Positions 16,655 to 26,480 of a stretch of DNA of 64,000 nt are shown here, in pieces. The notes under the pieces were generated by a model. It ran no database searches, was not told where the DNA came from, and was given only the letters and a program-made list of their open reading frames with translations. Both the position numbers and the translations under genes were made by a program. This stretch comes from Lacibacter sediminis. GTDB lineage: Bacteria; Bacteroidota; Bacteroidia; Chitinophagales; Chitinophagaceae. Positions within the stretch are counted from its first letter, which is position 1, and the number at the start of each line of letters is the position of its first letter. The stretch is from positions 2,666,001 to 2,730,000 of the forward strand of contig NZ_CP060007.1 in assembly GCF_014168535.1 (NCBI RefSeq), read 5' to 3'.

Positions 16655-18265
16655 ATGATTGTTGCCATTTCCAAAAGAATGTATGCTGCCTGCAGTACGC
16701 CCCGGTTTAATGCGCCAGGGAACTTCATTAAAACTTTATTCGTATTCGCTCTTGTACTGACGCATCACACTATCAGGGCGCAGAACTCTGTTGTTATCAA
16801 TGCCGATTTAGGAAAAGACAAGATCAGTAAACATATCTATGGTCACTTTGCCGAACATTTAGGAACCTGCATTTACGGAGGCTTTTATGTAGGTGATACC
16901 AATAAGGTGATTCCCAATACAAATGGTGTACGAAACGATATTGTGGATGCATTAAAGAAATTAAAAGTGCCGAATCTTCGCTGGCCCGGCGGTTGCTTTG
17001 CTGATACCTATCATTGGAAAGATGGTGTTGGTCCTAAAGCAAATCGCCCCGCAATTGTAAACCGTTGGTGGGGTGGTGTTACTGAAGATAACAGTTTTGG
17101 TACACACGATTTTCTGAACATGTGTGAGATGATTGGGGCTGAACCCTATCTCGCAGGAAATGTTGGAAGCGGAACTGTACAGGAACTTTCTGATTGGGTA
17201 CAATATGTAAATGGTAAACCTAATACAAGTCCTATGACTACATGGCGTGTAAAAAATGGCCGTGAAAAAGGATGGAATGTAAACATCTGGGGCGTTGGAA
17301 ATGAAGCATGGGGTTGTGGTGGAAATATGAAGCCCGAGTATTATGCAAATATCTACCGTCAGTACGCTACTTATATGTCTGACTTTGAAAACGACGCTAA
17401 AAAATTCAGAGTAGCATCGGGTGCAAACGGAAATGATTACAACTGGACGGAAGTATTGATGCGTGATATTCCACATAATATGATGGAAGGTGTTGCATTG
17501 CATCATTATGCTGTGATTAATTGGAACCAAAAAGGTCCGGCAAGAGATTTTACCGAACAACAATATTTTGCTACCATGAGATCGGCCTGGCGCATGGAAG
17601 AATTTGTTACCCGCCATAGTACCATCATGGATAAATATGATCCGAATAAACGTGTGGCCCTGGTTGTTGATGAGTGGGGTGGATGGTACGAGGTGGAGCC
17701 TGGTACAAATCCCGGATTTTTATTCCAGCAGAATACAATACGGGATGCGATGATTGCAGGTATGACTTTGAATATTTTCAATAATCATGCTGATCGTGTA
17801 CGCATGGCTAACCTGGCACAAACGGTAAATGTGTTGCAGGCGGTGATTCTTACAAACCAGGAGAAGATGCTGCTTACGCCCACTTACCATGTAATGGAAA
17901 TGTACAATGTGCACCAGGATGCTACAATGCTGCCCCTGCAACTAAAAACAAATGATTATGTTTTGGGCAATGAAAAGCTGCCTGCAGTTTCTGCATCTGC
18001 TTCAAAAGATAAAAACGGAACAGCCCATGTATCACTTGTAAATATTGACGCATCAAAACCACAGACCGTAACAATTGATGTGCGTGGATTAAATATCAAA
18101 TCTGTTTCAGGAAGAATTCTTACTTCAAAAAAACTGCAGGATTATAATTCATTTGATCAACCAACAAAAATTCAGCCAACGGCTTTCAACGGTGCTAAAC
18201 TGAATGGTAATTCATTAGAAGTTCAGTTGCCTCCTTTTTCAGTTGTTGTTCTTGCCCTTAAATAA
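16655..18265 (+). CDS. GH51 alpha-L-arabinofuranosidase (short form)
   Basis: This 536-residue secreted enzyme releases terminal L-arabinofuranose from arabinan or arabinoxylan. The GH51 acid/base Glu is E217 in GNEAWG and the nucleophile is E340 in VVDEWGGW. YGHFAEHLG and NLRWPGGCFADTYHW mark the barrel entrance, and the C-terminal beta-sandwich ends in VQLPPFSVVVLAL. The signal peptide core lies at residues 27-43 (TLFVFALVLTHHTIRAQ), leaving a long positively charged n-region. ATG 16679 (MYAACS) is an equally good start. First gene of the arabinose operon, 159 bp from the divergent regulator. Confidence 0.92.
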   Translation: MIVAISKRMYAACSTPRFNAPGNFIKTLFVFALVLTHHTIRAQNSVVINADLGKDKISKHIYGHFAEHLGTCIYGGFYVGDTNKVIPNTNGVRNDIVDALKKLKVPNLRWPGGCFADTYHWKDGVGPKANRPAIVNRWWGGVTEDNSFGTHDFLNMCEMIGAEPYLAGNVGSGTVQELSDWVQYVNGKPNTSPMTTWRVKNGREKGWNVNIWGVGNEAWGCGGNMKPEYYANIYRQYATYMSDFENDAKKFRVASGANGNDYNWTEVLMRDIPHNMMEGVALHHYAVINWNQKGPARDFTEQQYFATMRSAWRMEEFVTRHSTIMDKYDPNKRVALVVDEWGGWYEVEPGTNPGFLFQQNTIRDAMIAGMTLNIFNNHADRVRMANLAQTVNVLQAVILTNQEKMLLTPTYHVMEMYNVHQDATMLPLQLKTNDYVLGNEKLPAVSASASKDKNGTAHVSLVNIDASKPQTVTIDVRGLNIKSVSGRILTSKKLQDYNSFDQPTKIQPTAFNGAKLNGNSLEVQLPPFSVVVLALK

Positions 18266-18274
18266 TTTTTATCG

Positions 18275-20275
18275 ATGCAGCATCAATTCAATAAACTATA
18301 TTCAAAGAGAGTGATCATTGCGATAGCAGCAGTGCTCATTCTCTCGTCAAACTCATTTGCTCAGCAGAAAAAGACATTCATTATTAAAGCCAACCAGCCG
18401 GCTGCAACTATACAACCTACCATGTGGGGCGTATTTTTTGAAGACATTAATCTTGGTGCTGATGGTGGTATTTATGCAGAACTCATCAAGAACCGTTCAT
18501 TCGAATTCTTTAAGCCACTTATGGGTTGGAGAGTTGATCAGAAGCCTTTCGTTGAGGGTGCTGTTACTGTGCAAAACAGGCAGGGAGCAAATCTTCCTAA
18601 TCCCCGTTTCTTACGTGTGCAATTAAACAATGCAGCAAAAGGGAACCTGAGCATGACGAATGAAGGTTTCCGTGGAATGGGTATTAAAAAAGATCTGCGT
18701 TACGATTTCTCTGTGATGTATCGCACTGCAGGGAATATTAAACTGCATGTTGAATTACTGAATGCAAAGAATCAGGTGATCGGCAACAGTGTTGTTGATG
18801 CAACAGCAACCGGAGATGCGTGGAAGAAATTAGCAAAGAGTTTTCAATCAACTGACACAGCACAAAAAGGTCAATGCAGAATCTGGTTTGAAGGAACAGG
18901 CACAATAGATCTTGATATGATCTCTTTGTTTCCGGAAGACACCTGGAAGAAACGACCGGGTGGAATGCGTGCTGATATGATACAGATGCTGGCAGATATG
19001 AAGCCCGGCTTTATCCGTTTTCCCGGCGGTTGTATTGTTGAAGGCTTTGATCTGTCGAACCGTTATCAATGGAAAAAAACAATCGGGCCAATAGAAGAAC
19101 GTCAGCTCATCATGAACCGTTGGAATATTGAATTCCCTCATCGTTCTGCTCCTGATTATTTTCAAACATTTGGTTTAGGTTTCTTCGAATACTTCCAGTT
19201 GTGTGATGATATTGGTGCAGAAGCATTACCCATTCTCAACTGTGGAATGGCTTGTCAGTTTAATTCTGCTGAGTTGGTGCCGTTAGATCAACTTGATCCT
19301 TACATACAAGATGCATTGGATCTCATTGAATTTGCCAACGGCGATGTAACAACTACATGGGGTAAGAAACGTGCAGAGATGGGACATGCAGCTCCATTCA
19401 ATTTAAAATTTCTTGGTGTGGGTAATGAAAACTGGGGCCCGCAATACATTGAACGTTTAAAGATTTTCCAAAAAGCAATCAAGGAAAAATATCCAAACAT
19501 TAAAATAGTTGCAAGCTCAGGTACAGGACCAGATGGTGATCGTTTTGAATTATTGAATACAGAATTGCGTAAGATGAATACCGATCTGATCGATGAACAT
19601 TATTACCGCAGTCCGGAATGGTTCTTCAGCAGTGTAAGACGTTACGATAATTATCCTAGGACAGGTTCAAAAGTATTTGCAGGTGAATATGCTTCACATG
19701 TTGATAAAACAAACGGCGCACAACGTAACACCTGGCTGGCAGCTATCAGCGAAGCAGCGTTCATGACAGGTTTGGAAAGAAATGCAGATGTAGTGAGCAT
19801 GGCATCATACGCACCATTGTTCTCACATATTGATGGATGGCAGTGGGCGCCGGATATGATCTGGGTTGACAATCTCCGTTCATATGGTTCACCTACTTAC
19901 TATGTTCAAAAACTGTTCTCCTTAAATAAGGGTTCAAAAGTTGTTCCGCTTACGTTGAACAATGATGTTGTGGCCGGACAGGATAGCTTGTATGCATCAT
20001 CAGTGATTGATGCAGCAACAAATGAACTGGTGATCAAGATCGTTAATGCATCAAACAAAGAGCAGGCAACTGTTTTATCTGTTGAAGGCGTGAAGAAATT
20101 AGTAGCACAGGGAAAGTTAACGGTTTTGCAGGGAAGCAGTTTAACAGTCGTGAATTCATTCGATCAACCAACACAGGTTTCACCGAAAGAATCAACCATC
20201 GCTATTAAAACGAAGAAGATTGATTACACAGCAGCTCCTTATTCATTCTCAGTATTAAGAATAAAACTGCAGTAA
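18275..20275 (+). CDS. GH51 alpha-L-arabinofuranosidase with CBM-like insert (long form)
   Basis: This 666-residue secreted enzyme has a signal ending at SFAQ (residue 29). It belongs to the larger GH51 branch: WGVFFEDINLGADGG at the barrel start, then a carbohydrate-binding-like beta-sandwich (about residues 85-215), then GFIRFPGGC, the acid/base E385 in GNENWG and the nucleophile E471 in FAGEYASH. It probably acts on side chains of arabinan or arabinogalactan, complementing the preceding short GH51. Ten bp separate the two genes. Confidence 0.92.
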   Translation: MQHQFNKLYSKRVIIAIAAVLILSSNSFAQQKKTFIIKANQPAATIQPTMWGVFFEDINLGADGGIYAELIKNRSFEFFKPLMGWRVDQKPFVEGAVTVQNRQGANLPNPRFLRVQLNNAAKGNLSMTNEGFRGMGIKKDLRYDFSVMYRTAGNIKLHVELLNAKNQVIGNSVVDATATGDAWKKLAKSFQSTDTAQKGQCRIWFEGTGTIDLDMISLFPEDTWKKRPGGMRADMIQMLADMKPGFIRFPGGCIVEGFDLSNRYQWKKTIGPIEERQLIMNRWNIEFPHRSAPDYFQTFGLGFFEYFQLCDDIGAEALPILNCGMACQFNSAELVPLDQLDPYIQDALDLIEFANGDVTTTWGKKRAEMGHAAPFNLKFLGVGNENWGPQYIERLKIFQKAIKEKYPNIKIVASSGTGPDGDRFELLNTELRKMNTDLIDEHYYRSPEWFFSSVRRYDNYPRTGSKVFAGEYASHVDKTNGAQRNTWLAAISEAAFMTGLERNADVVSMASYAPLFSHIDGWQWAPDMIWVDNLRSYGSPTYYVQKLFSLNKGSKVVPLTLNNDVVAGQDSLYASSVIDAATNELVIKIVNASNKEQATVLSVEGVKKLVAQGKLTVLQGSSLTVVNSFDQPTQVSPKESTIAIKTKKIDYTAAPYSFSVLRIKLQ

Positions 20276-20281
20276 AAAATA

Positions 20282-21286
20282 ATGAAGTGTTTTGCAACCA
20301 TAATATTTGTCTTAGCTGTGTTGTTTGCAACTGCGCAGGGCAGGGGCGATTCTGTCGGCACCATTAAACCAACACGCCAGACTGGTGTGCATGATCCTGT
20401 AATGATCAAAGAAGGAAGCACGTACTACTTGTTTTGTACTGGCTTTGGTATTTCTGTTTTCTCATCAACCGATCTGCAAAACTGGAAAAAAGAAAAACCT
20501 GTTTTCGCTACCGCACCCCAATGGGCTGTTGATGCAGTGCCGGGTTATCGTGGTCACACATGGGCGCCCGATATCAGTTATTACAATGGTAAATATTATC
20601 TCTACTATTCTGTATCAACATTCGGAAAGAACGGTTCGTGTATTGGTGTGGCAGTGAATAAAACTTTGAATCCTTCATCACCCGATTTTAAATGGGAAGA
20701 CTTAGGGAAAGTGATTCAGTCTTTTCCCGGGAAAGATCAGTGGAATGCAATTGATCCCAATCTCATTGTTGATGAAAAGAATGTTCCCTGGTTAAGCTTT
20801 GGTTCATTCTGGAGCGGACTTAAACTAGTAAAGCTGAACAGCGATCTCAAAACGCTTGCTCAACCTGAGCAGGTAGTTTCAATTGCTGCAAGAACAAAAG
20901 GCAGCGGAACTGATTCTTCAGGTGGCAATGCCATTGAGGCGCCGTTCATTTTCAAGAAAGGTGAATACTACTATTTGTTCGCTTCATGGGATTATTGTTG
21001 CCGTGGCGAAAAGAGCAATTACAAAGTAGTAGTGGGAAGAAGTAAACAGGTAACAGGCCCATATCTTGATAAAAATTCTGTAACTATGACCTCTAATGGC
21101 GGCACGCTGGTACTCGAAGGCGATGCTAAGGAATGGTTTGGTGCAGGACATAATGCGGTTTATCATGTTGATGATAAAGACTACATTGTTTATCATGGAT
21201 ATGATGCACTGGATAAAGGACGATCAAAACTATTAATTAACGAACTCGCCTGGGATAAAGAAGGCTGGCCAACATTAAAAAAATAA
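20282..21286 (+). CDS. GH43 arabinan endo-1,5-alpha-L-arabinosidase
   Basis: This 334-residue protein has a signal peptide and a five-bladed propeller. The GH43 triad can be placed at D38 (GVHDPVM), D158 (NAIDPNL) and E219 (NAIEAPF). HTWAPDISYYNGKYYLYYS is the usual blade motif. The family cuts the alpha-1,5-linked arabinan backbone, and together with the two GH51 enzymes this gives complete arabinan saccharification. It lies 6 bp after the second GH51. Confidence 0.9.
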   Translation: MKCFATIIFVLAVLFATAQGRGDSVGTIKPTRQTGVHDPVMIKEGSTYYLFCTGFGISVFSSTDLQNWKKEKPVFATAPQWAVDAVPGYRGHTWAPDISYYNGKYYLYYSVSTFGKNGSCIGVAVNKTLNPSSPDFKWEDLGKVIQSFPGKDQWNAIDPNLIVDEKNVPWLSFGSFWSGLKLVKLNSDLKTLAQPEQVVSIAARTKGSGTDSSGGNAIEAPFIFKKGEYYYLFASWDYCCRGEKSNYKVVVGRSKQVTGPYLDKNSVTMTSNGGTLVLEGDAKEWFGAGHNAVYHVDDKDYIVYHGYDALDKGRSKLLINELAWDKEGWPTLKK

Positions 21287-21295
21287 AACGATCAT

Positions 21296-22426
21296 ATGAA
21301 TTTCAAAAAACTATTATTGATGACAACAATTACAACTGCTGCACTCACATCATGTGGCGATGGCGCTGAAAAGAAAAGCGAAGAATCAACAAATGAAAAA
21401 GTAACAAAAGTTGCATGGGGTGAAGCTGATGGCAAACCGGTTGACCTGTACACATTAACCAATGCAAATGGTGTACAGATCAAAATCTCAACGTATGGTG
21501 GAGTTGTTACATCATGGGTTACGCCTGATAAAGCTGGTAACAAGAGTAATGTCGTGTTAGGTTTCGATAGCTTGAGTGGTTATTTGGCTAAGCCTCCTTA
21601 CTTCGGTGCCATCATTGGCCGTTACGGAAACCGTATTGGTAAAGGAACATTTAAGATCGATACAACAACGTATCAACTTGCAACCAACAATGGTGAAAAC
21701 CACTTGCATGGCGGTAACAAAGGATACGATAAAGTAGTGTGGGATGCAAAAGCTGCTGACAGCACTGCGTCGTTGACACTTACTTATTTAAGTAAAGATG
21801 GAGAAGAAGGTTATCCCGGTAATCTCAACATCACCGTTGTTTATACACTCACAGATGATAATGAGTTATTGATCGATTATACAGCAGAAACTGACAAAGC
21901 AACTGTTGTGAATTTAACCAACCACAGTTATTTTAATTTAACTGGTGATGTAAACAATACCATTCTTGATCATCAACTGCAGATCAATGCCGATAAATAT
22001 ACACCTGTTGATGCAGGATTAATTCCAACAGGTGAATTGAAAGATGTAAAAGGAACTCCCTTTGATTTCTTACAACCACACAAAATTGGTGAACGTATTG
22101 CAGCGGTTGATGGCGGTTATGATCACAACTTTGTATTGACACGCAAAGGAAGCGATCTTGAACTGGTTGCAACATTGAGTGATTCAGTAAGCGGTCGTAA
22201 GCTGGAAGTATTCACCACTGAACCGGGTTTACAATTCTATTCAGGCAACTTCTTAGATGGCACAATCAAAACAAGTGATGGTAAATCAATCAATCTCCGC
22301 ACAGGACTTTGTTTGGAAACACAGCATTTCCCTGATTCACCAAATCAACCAACGTTTCCATCAACCTTATTGAAGCCAGGTGAAAAATATCATACCGTAA
22401 CCAAGTACAAAATTTCCGTTAATTGA
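21296..22426 (+). CDS. Aldose 1-epimerase (mutarotase), lipoprotein
   Basis: This 376-residue galactose-mutarotase-fold protein interconverts anomers of aldoses. A lipobox (ALTSC, Cys at residue 19) predicts anchoring to a membrane, so it acts on released sugars in the periplasm. Motifs seen: YGGVVTSWVTPDK, IIGRYGNRIGKG, NNGENHLHGGNKGYDK, LTNHSYFNL, GYDHNFVL and the C-terminal EPGLQFYSGNF. These include the catalytic His and Glu regions. In an arabinose operon it probably presents the right anomer to the transporter and isomerase. galM is the usual name, but the natural substrate here may be arabinose. Confidence 0.9.
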   Translation: MNFKKLLLMTTITTAALTSCGDGAEKKSEESTNEKVTKVAWGEADGKPVDLYTLTNANGVQIKISTYGGVVTSWVTPDKAGNKSNVVLGFDSLSGYLAKPPYFGAIIGRYGNRIGKGTFKIDTTTYQLATNNGENHLHGGNKGYDKVVWDAKAADSTASLTLTYLSKDGEEGYPGNLNITVVYTLTDDNELLIDYTAETDKATVVNLTNHSYFNLTGDVNNTILDHQLQINADKYTPVDAGLIPTGELKDVKGTPFDFLQPHKIGERIAAVDGGYDHNFVLTRKGSDLELVATLSDSVSGRKLEVFTTEPGLQFYSGNFLDGTIKTSDGKSINLRTGLCLETQHFPDSPNQPTFPSTLLKPGEKYHTVTKYKISVN

Positions 22427-22443
22427 TTTTATAAAGTGAAATT

Positions 22444-24150
22444 ATGAGTAGTGAAGCGTCTTATGTAATTGGTGTCGACTATGGATCAGATTCAGTACGA
22501 ACAATTATTGTGAACACAGCAAACGGTGAGGAACTTGCTTCATCAGTGTTTTATTATCCCCGTTGGAAAAAGCAGTTATACTGCAACATGAATGAGAATC
22601 AGTTCCGTCAGCACCCCTTGGATTATGTGGAAGGTCTGGAGGTAACCATTAAAGAATGCGTAGCGAAGGTTGGCGCTGATGTTGCTTCAAAAGTAAAAGC
22701 GCTTTCTGTTGACACAACAGGATCAACACCTGTTGCAGTTGATAAAACTGGAACACCGCTTGCATTAACTCCCGGTTTTGAAGAGAATCCCAACGCCATG
22801 TTTGTGTTGTGGAAAGATCATACCGGTGTTGGTGAAGCAGCCGAGATCAACGCACATGCAGAAAAATTTGATACCAACTATTTACAATTTGTTGGTGGTA
22901 TATATTCTTCTGAATGGTTTTGGGCAAAGCTCCTGCGTGTATTACGTGCAGATGAAAAAGTAAGAAACTCTATTTATTCATTTGTTGAACATTGCGACTG
23001 GATTCCTTTCTTATTATCCGGTGGAACAGATGTACATGCAATGAAACGTGGTGTATGTTCTGCAGGTCATAAAATATTATGGGCAAAAGAGTGGGACGGA
23101 CTTCCTCCCAATGAATTCTTTGCATCATTAGATCCATTGCTTGATGGTTTTACTGATCGATTGTTCAAAGACACTTATCCTGCTGATCAATCAGTAGGAA
23201 CTATCACGAAAGAATGGGCAGCCCGTTTAGGTTTGCCTGAAACTACAGTGATCGGTGTTGGTGCTTATGATGCACATATGGGTGCAGTGGGTGGACAGAT
23301 CGAACCCTATTACTTAAGTAAAGTAATGGGTACATCTACCTGTGATATGATGGTGGCACCGGTGAAAGATGTGGAAGGAAAACTCATCAAAGGTATTTGC
23401 GGGCAGGTACCCGGTTCTGTTATTCCCAGTATGATCGGGTTAGAAGCCGGTCAATCCGCATTTGGTGATGCTTATGCCTGGTACAAACGTTTACTTACAT
23501 GGCCGTTGCAACAGATACTATCGAAATCAAGTTTAGTTGATGATGATACAAAAGCAAAACTCATCAACGAGACTGAAGATGCAATCATTCCGCAATTAAG
23601 CAAGCTGGCAGAACAATTAGAAATTGATGAACATAGTGAACTGGCAGTAGATTGGTTCAACGGAAGAAGAACACCCGATGCCAATCAATTACTCACTGCT
23701 TCTATTACCGGTCTTGATTTAGGAAGCGATGCAGTGCGTATGTTCAGAGCAGTTGTTGAATCAACTTGTTTTGGTGCAAAAGCAATTGTAGAGCGTTTTG
23801 TAGAGCAGGGGATTCCTGTGAAAGGGTTGATCGGTCTTGGTGGCGTTGCAAAAAAATCTCCCTTCATTATGCAGATGATGGCTGATGTAATGAACATGCC
23901 CATCAAAATTCATAAATCAGAACAAACCTGTGCATTTGGCGCAGCCATGTTTGCTGCAACTGTTGGTGGTGTGTACAGCAAAGTGGAAGATGCCATGCAG
24001 GCTATGGGACAGGGGTTCGATGCAGAGTATCATCCTAATCCTGATCGTGTAGCGGTTTACCAGCACCGTTATGAAAAGTATAAAGAAGTTGGTGCGTTCA
24101 TGGAAGCGCAAACAAAACAACAAGTAAGTGTAGAATCATTAACAGCATAA
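22444..24150 (+). CDS. araB: Ribulokinase
   Basis: This 568-residue cytoplasmic FGGY-family kinase phosphorylates L-ribulose to L-ribulose 5-phosphate. The first ATP/sugar motif (VIGVDYGSDSVRTIIV) starts at residue 8, VDTTGSTPVAVD follows, and the GVGAYDAHMGAVGG and GLGGVAKKSPF regions mark the second domain. Length and motifs fit AraB rather than xylulokinase. It is placed between the mutarotase (17 bp) and araD (3 bp). Confidence 0.96.
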   Translation: MSSEASYVIGVDYGSDSVRTIIVNTANGEELASSVFYYPRWKKQLYCNMNENQFRQHPLDYVEGLEVTIKECVAKVGADVASKVKALSVDTTGSTPVAVDKTGTPLALTPGFEENPNAMFVLWKDHTGVGEAAEINAHAEKFDTNYLQFVGGIYSSEWFWAKLLRVLRADEKVRNSIYSFVEHCDWIPFLLSGGTDVHAMKRGVCSAGHKILWAKEWDGLPPNEFFASLDPLLDGFTDRLFKDTYPADQSVGTITKEWAARLGLPETTVIGVGAYDAHMGAVGGQIEPYYLSKVMGTSTCDMMVAPVKDVEGKLIKGICGQVPGSVIPSMIGLEAGQSAFGDAYAWYKRLLTWPLQQILSKSSLVDDDTKAKLINETEDAIIPQLSKLAEQLEIDEHSELAVDWFNGRRTPDANQLLTASITGLDLGSDAVRMFRAVVESTCFGAKAIVERFVEQGIPVKGLIGLGGVAKKSPFIMQMMADVMNMPIKIHKSEQTCAFGAAMFAATVGGVYSKVEDAMQAMGQGFDAEYHPNPDRVAVYQHRYEKYKEVGAFMEAQTKQQVSVESLTA

Positions 24151-24153
24151 TTC

Positions 24154-24855
24154 ATGGGAAAGTATAGTCACATACAAGAAGAAGCATACGAAGCAAACAT
24201 GCAGTTGCCCAAATTAGGGTTGGTGCTGTTCACCTTCGGCAATGTAAGTGCAGTCGACAGAAGCTTAGGTGTATTCGCCATTAAACCAAGTGGTGTTCCT
24301 TACGAAGATCTGAGTCCAGATAAAATGGTGATCGTTGATTTTGATGCAAACACAGTTGAAGGTTCGTTCCGTCCTTCATCCGATACAAAAACACATACCG
24401 TGTTGTACAAGCATTGGGAAAAGATCGGCGGCATTGTGCACACGCATTCAACTTATGCAACAGCATGGGCACAATCGCAACGGGATATTCCTATTTTCGG
24501 TACAACACATGCAGATTACAACACGGTTGATATTCCCTGTGCTGCGCCTATGAGCGATGACATGATCAAAGGCAATTATGAATACGAAACAGGTTTTCAA
24601 ATTCTCAATTGTTTTAAAGACCGTGGATTGAGTTATGAAGAAGTGGAAATGATTTTAGTGGGCAATCATGCTCCGTTTACATGGGGTAAGAATGCAGCGA
24701 AGGCAGTGCATAACAGTGCAGTACTTGAGTTTATTGCACAAACATCATTATTGACCGAGCAGATCAATCCATCAGCACCACGTTTAAAAGATTCAATTCG
24801 TCAAAAACATTACGAACGTAAACACGGGCCTGATAGTTATTACGGGCAAGCATAA
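24154..24855 (+). CDS. araD: L-ribulose-5-phosphate 4-epimerase
   Basis: This 233-residue class II aldolase-fold enzyme converts L-ribulose 5-phosphate to D-xylulose 5-phosphate, which enters the pentose phosphate pathway. Seen are FGNVSAVDR and FAIKPSGVPYEDL near the N-terminus, the zinc-binding HTHS in GGIVHTHSTYATAW, and LVGNHAPFTWGKNA. No signal peptide. It is 3 bp after araB, which indicates one transcript. Confidence 0.96.
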   Translation: MGKYSHIQEEAYEANMQLPKLGLVLFTFGNVSAVDRSLGVFAIKPSGVPYEDLSPDKMVIVDFDANTVEGSFRPSSDTKTHTVLYKHWEKIGGIVHTHSTYATAWAQSQRDIPIFGTTHADYNTVDIPCAAPMSDDMIKGNYEYETGFQILNCFKDRGLSYEEVEMILVGNHAPFTWGKNAAKAVHNSAVLEFIAQTSLLTEQINPSAPRLKDSIRQKHYERKHGPDSYYGQA

Positions 24856-24912
24856 ACTATTCTGTTCTTATTACAAGCAAACATTTAATCGATCACAGAT
24901 ATAATTAATAAA

Positions 24913-26403
24913 ATGAAAGCGTTTAAAAATTTAGAAGTATGGTTTGTTACAGGCAGCCAGGACCTGTACGGAGAAGAAACATTAAAGCAAGTAGCAGCAC
25001 ACTCGCAGGAAATTGCAGGTTCACTCAACGATGCTGCTGTTATACCGGTGAACGTTGTGTTCAAACCAACAGTAAAATCATCAGAAGAAATATATGCTAT
25101 CTGCGCCGAAGCAAATGCAGCCACCAATTGTATCGGCATCATTACCTGGATGCATACGTTTTCACCAGCTAAAATGTGGATCAGAGGATTGAATATTCTT
25201 CATAAACCATTACTTCATTTACATACACAATTCAACCGTGATATTCCATGGAGTGAAATAGACATGGATTTCATGAACCTCAATCAAAGTGCGCACGGCG
25301 ACAGAGAGTTTGGTTTCATCGCCACACGCATGAAGGTGAAACGTAAAGTAGTTGTTGGTCATTGGCAGGATCCGAATGTATTGGATCGTATCAACACATG
25401 GGCAAGAGCTGCAGCAGGGTGGAACGATTCGCAAGGTGCACGCATCGTTCGTTTTGGCGATAACATGCGGTATGTTGCTGTTACCGATGGTGACAAAGTG
25501 GAAGCTGAAATGAAATTCGGTTACAGTGTAAACACACACGGCATTGGTGATCTGGTAAAAGTGATCAATGAAGTAAGTGATGCTGATGTAGATAAACTCA
25601 CAGAAGAATATTTTGATACTTACAATGTCGTTGCCTCATTGAAGAAGGATGGTAAGCAATATCAATCACTTCGTGATGCTGCAAAGATTGAATTAGGGAT
25701 GCAGTACTTTCTTGAACATGGAAATTACAAAGGCTACAGCGATACATTTGAAGATCTGCATGGCATGAAACAATTGCCGGGTATTGCTTCACAACGTTTG
25801 ATGGGCAAGGGTTATGGTTTTGCCGGAGAAGGCGATTGGAAAACAGCAGCACTTGTACGCACCATGAAAGTGATGGGCACAGGTTTGAAAGGTGGTAACA
25901 GTTTCATGGAAGATTATACGTATCACTTCGATCCAAAGAACCCATTGGTACTTGGCTCACATATGCTGGAGATCTGCGAAAGCATTGCTGATGGAAAAGC
26001 GAATTGCGAAATTCATCCATTAGGAATTGGCGGCAAAGAAGATCCTGTGCGTTTGGTGTTTAATGTTGCAGCAGGTCCTGCGTTGAATGCATCAATCGTT
26101 GATATGGGTAACCGCTTCCGAATGTTAGTTAATGAAGTGGAAGCAGTAGCGCCTGTTGCTGATCTTCCAAAACTTCCTGTTGCAAGGGTTTTATGGAAGC
26201 CATATCCAAATATGAATGATGGCTGTGCAGCATGGATCTTAGCTGGTGGAGCACATCATACAGGCTACAGCCAGAACCTTACATCAGAGCATATGGAAGA
26301 TTTTGCGGAGATGGCAGGTATCGAGTATGTCCGCATTGGTAAGCAGACCGACCTCTATCAATTCAAAAATGAGCTACGTTGGAATCAAGTTTTCTATAAG
26401 TAG
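24913..26403 (+). CDS. araA: L-arabinose isomerase
   Basis: This 496-residue cytoplasmic metal-dependent isomerase turns L-arabinose into L-ribulose. The N-terminal [16 protein letters not shown], the [16 protein letters not shown] block and [15 protein letters not shown] are hallmarks of AraA, and the metal-binding HMLEICE is near residue 350. Size is standard. Arabinose genes run in the order B, D, A here. A 57-bp gap after araD has no clear promoter. Confidence 0.97.
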   Translation: MKAFKNLEVWFVTGSQDLYGEETLKQVAAHSQEIAGSLNDAAVIPVNVVFKPTVKSSEEIYAICAEANAATNCIGIITWMHTFSPAKMWIRGLNILHKPLLHLHTQFNRDIPWSEIDMDFMNLNQSAHGDREFGFIATRMKVKRKVVVGHWQDPNVLDRINTWARAAAGWNDSQGARIVRFGDNMRYVAVTDGDKVEAEMKFGYSVNTHGIGDLVKVINEVSDADVDKLTEEYFDTYNVVASLKKDGKQYQSLRDAAKIELGMQYFLEHGNYKGYSDTFEDLHGMKQLPGIASQRLMGKGYGFAGEGDWKTAALVRTMKVMGTGLKGGNSFMEDYTYHFDPKNPLVLGSHMLEICESIADGKANCEIHPLGIGGKEDPVRLVFNVAAGPALNASIVDMGNRFRMLVNEVEAVAPVADLPKLPVARVLWKPYPNMNDGCAAWILAGGAHHTGYSQNLTSEHMEDFAEMAGIEYVRIGKQTDLYQFKNELRWNQVFYK

Positions 26404-26480
26404 ACCATTCAATTGTTTTTATTCATAGATTTAAATCTTTTATATAGCCATCCTATTTTTTCAAAACGTAAAACTTGCTA

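Noticed and set aside
16961..17617. Antisense open frame of 218 codons opposite the GH51 gene
   Set aside because: Long but Cys/His-rich and opposite the catalytic core of an established enzyme; treated as a shadow.
26427..26438. AGATTTAAATCT palindrome as terminator or operator before the symporter gene
   Set aside because: Perfect but short and AT-rich, no T-tract fit and no second copy seen.
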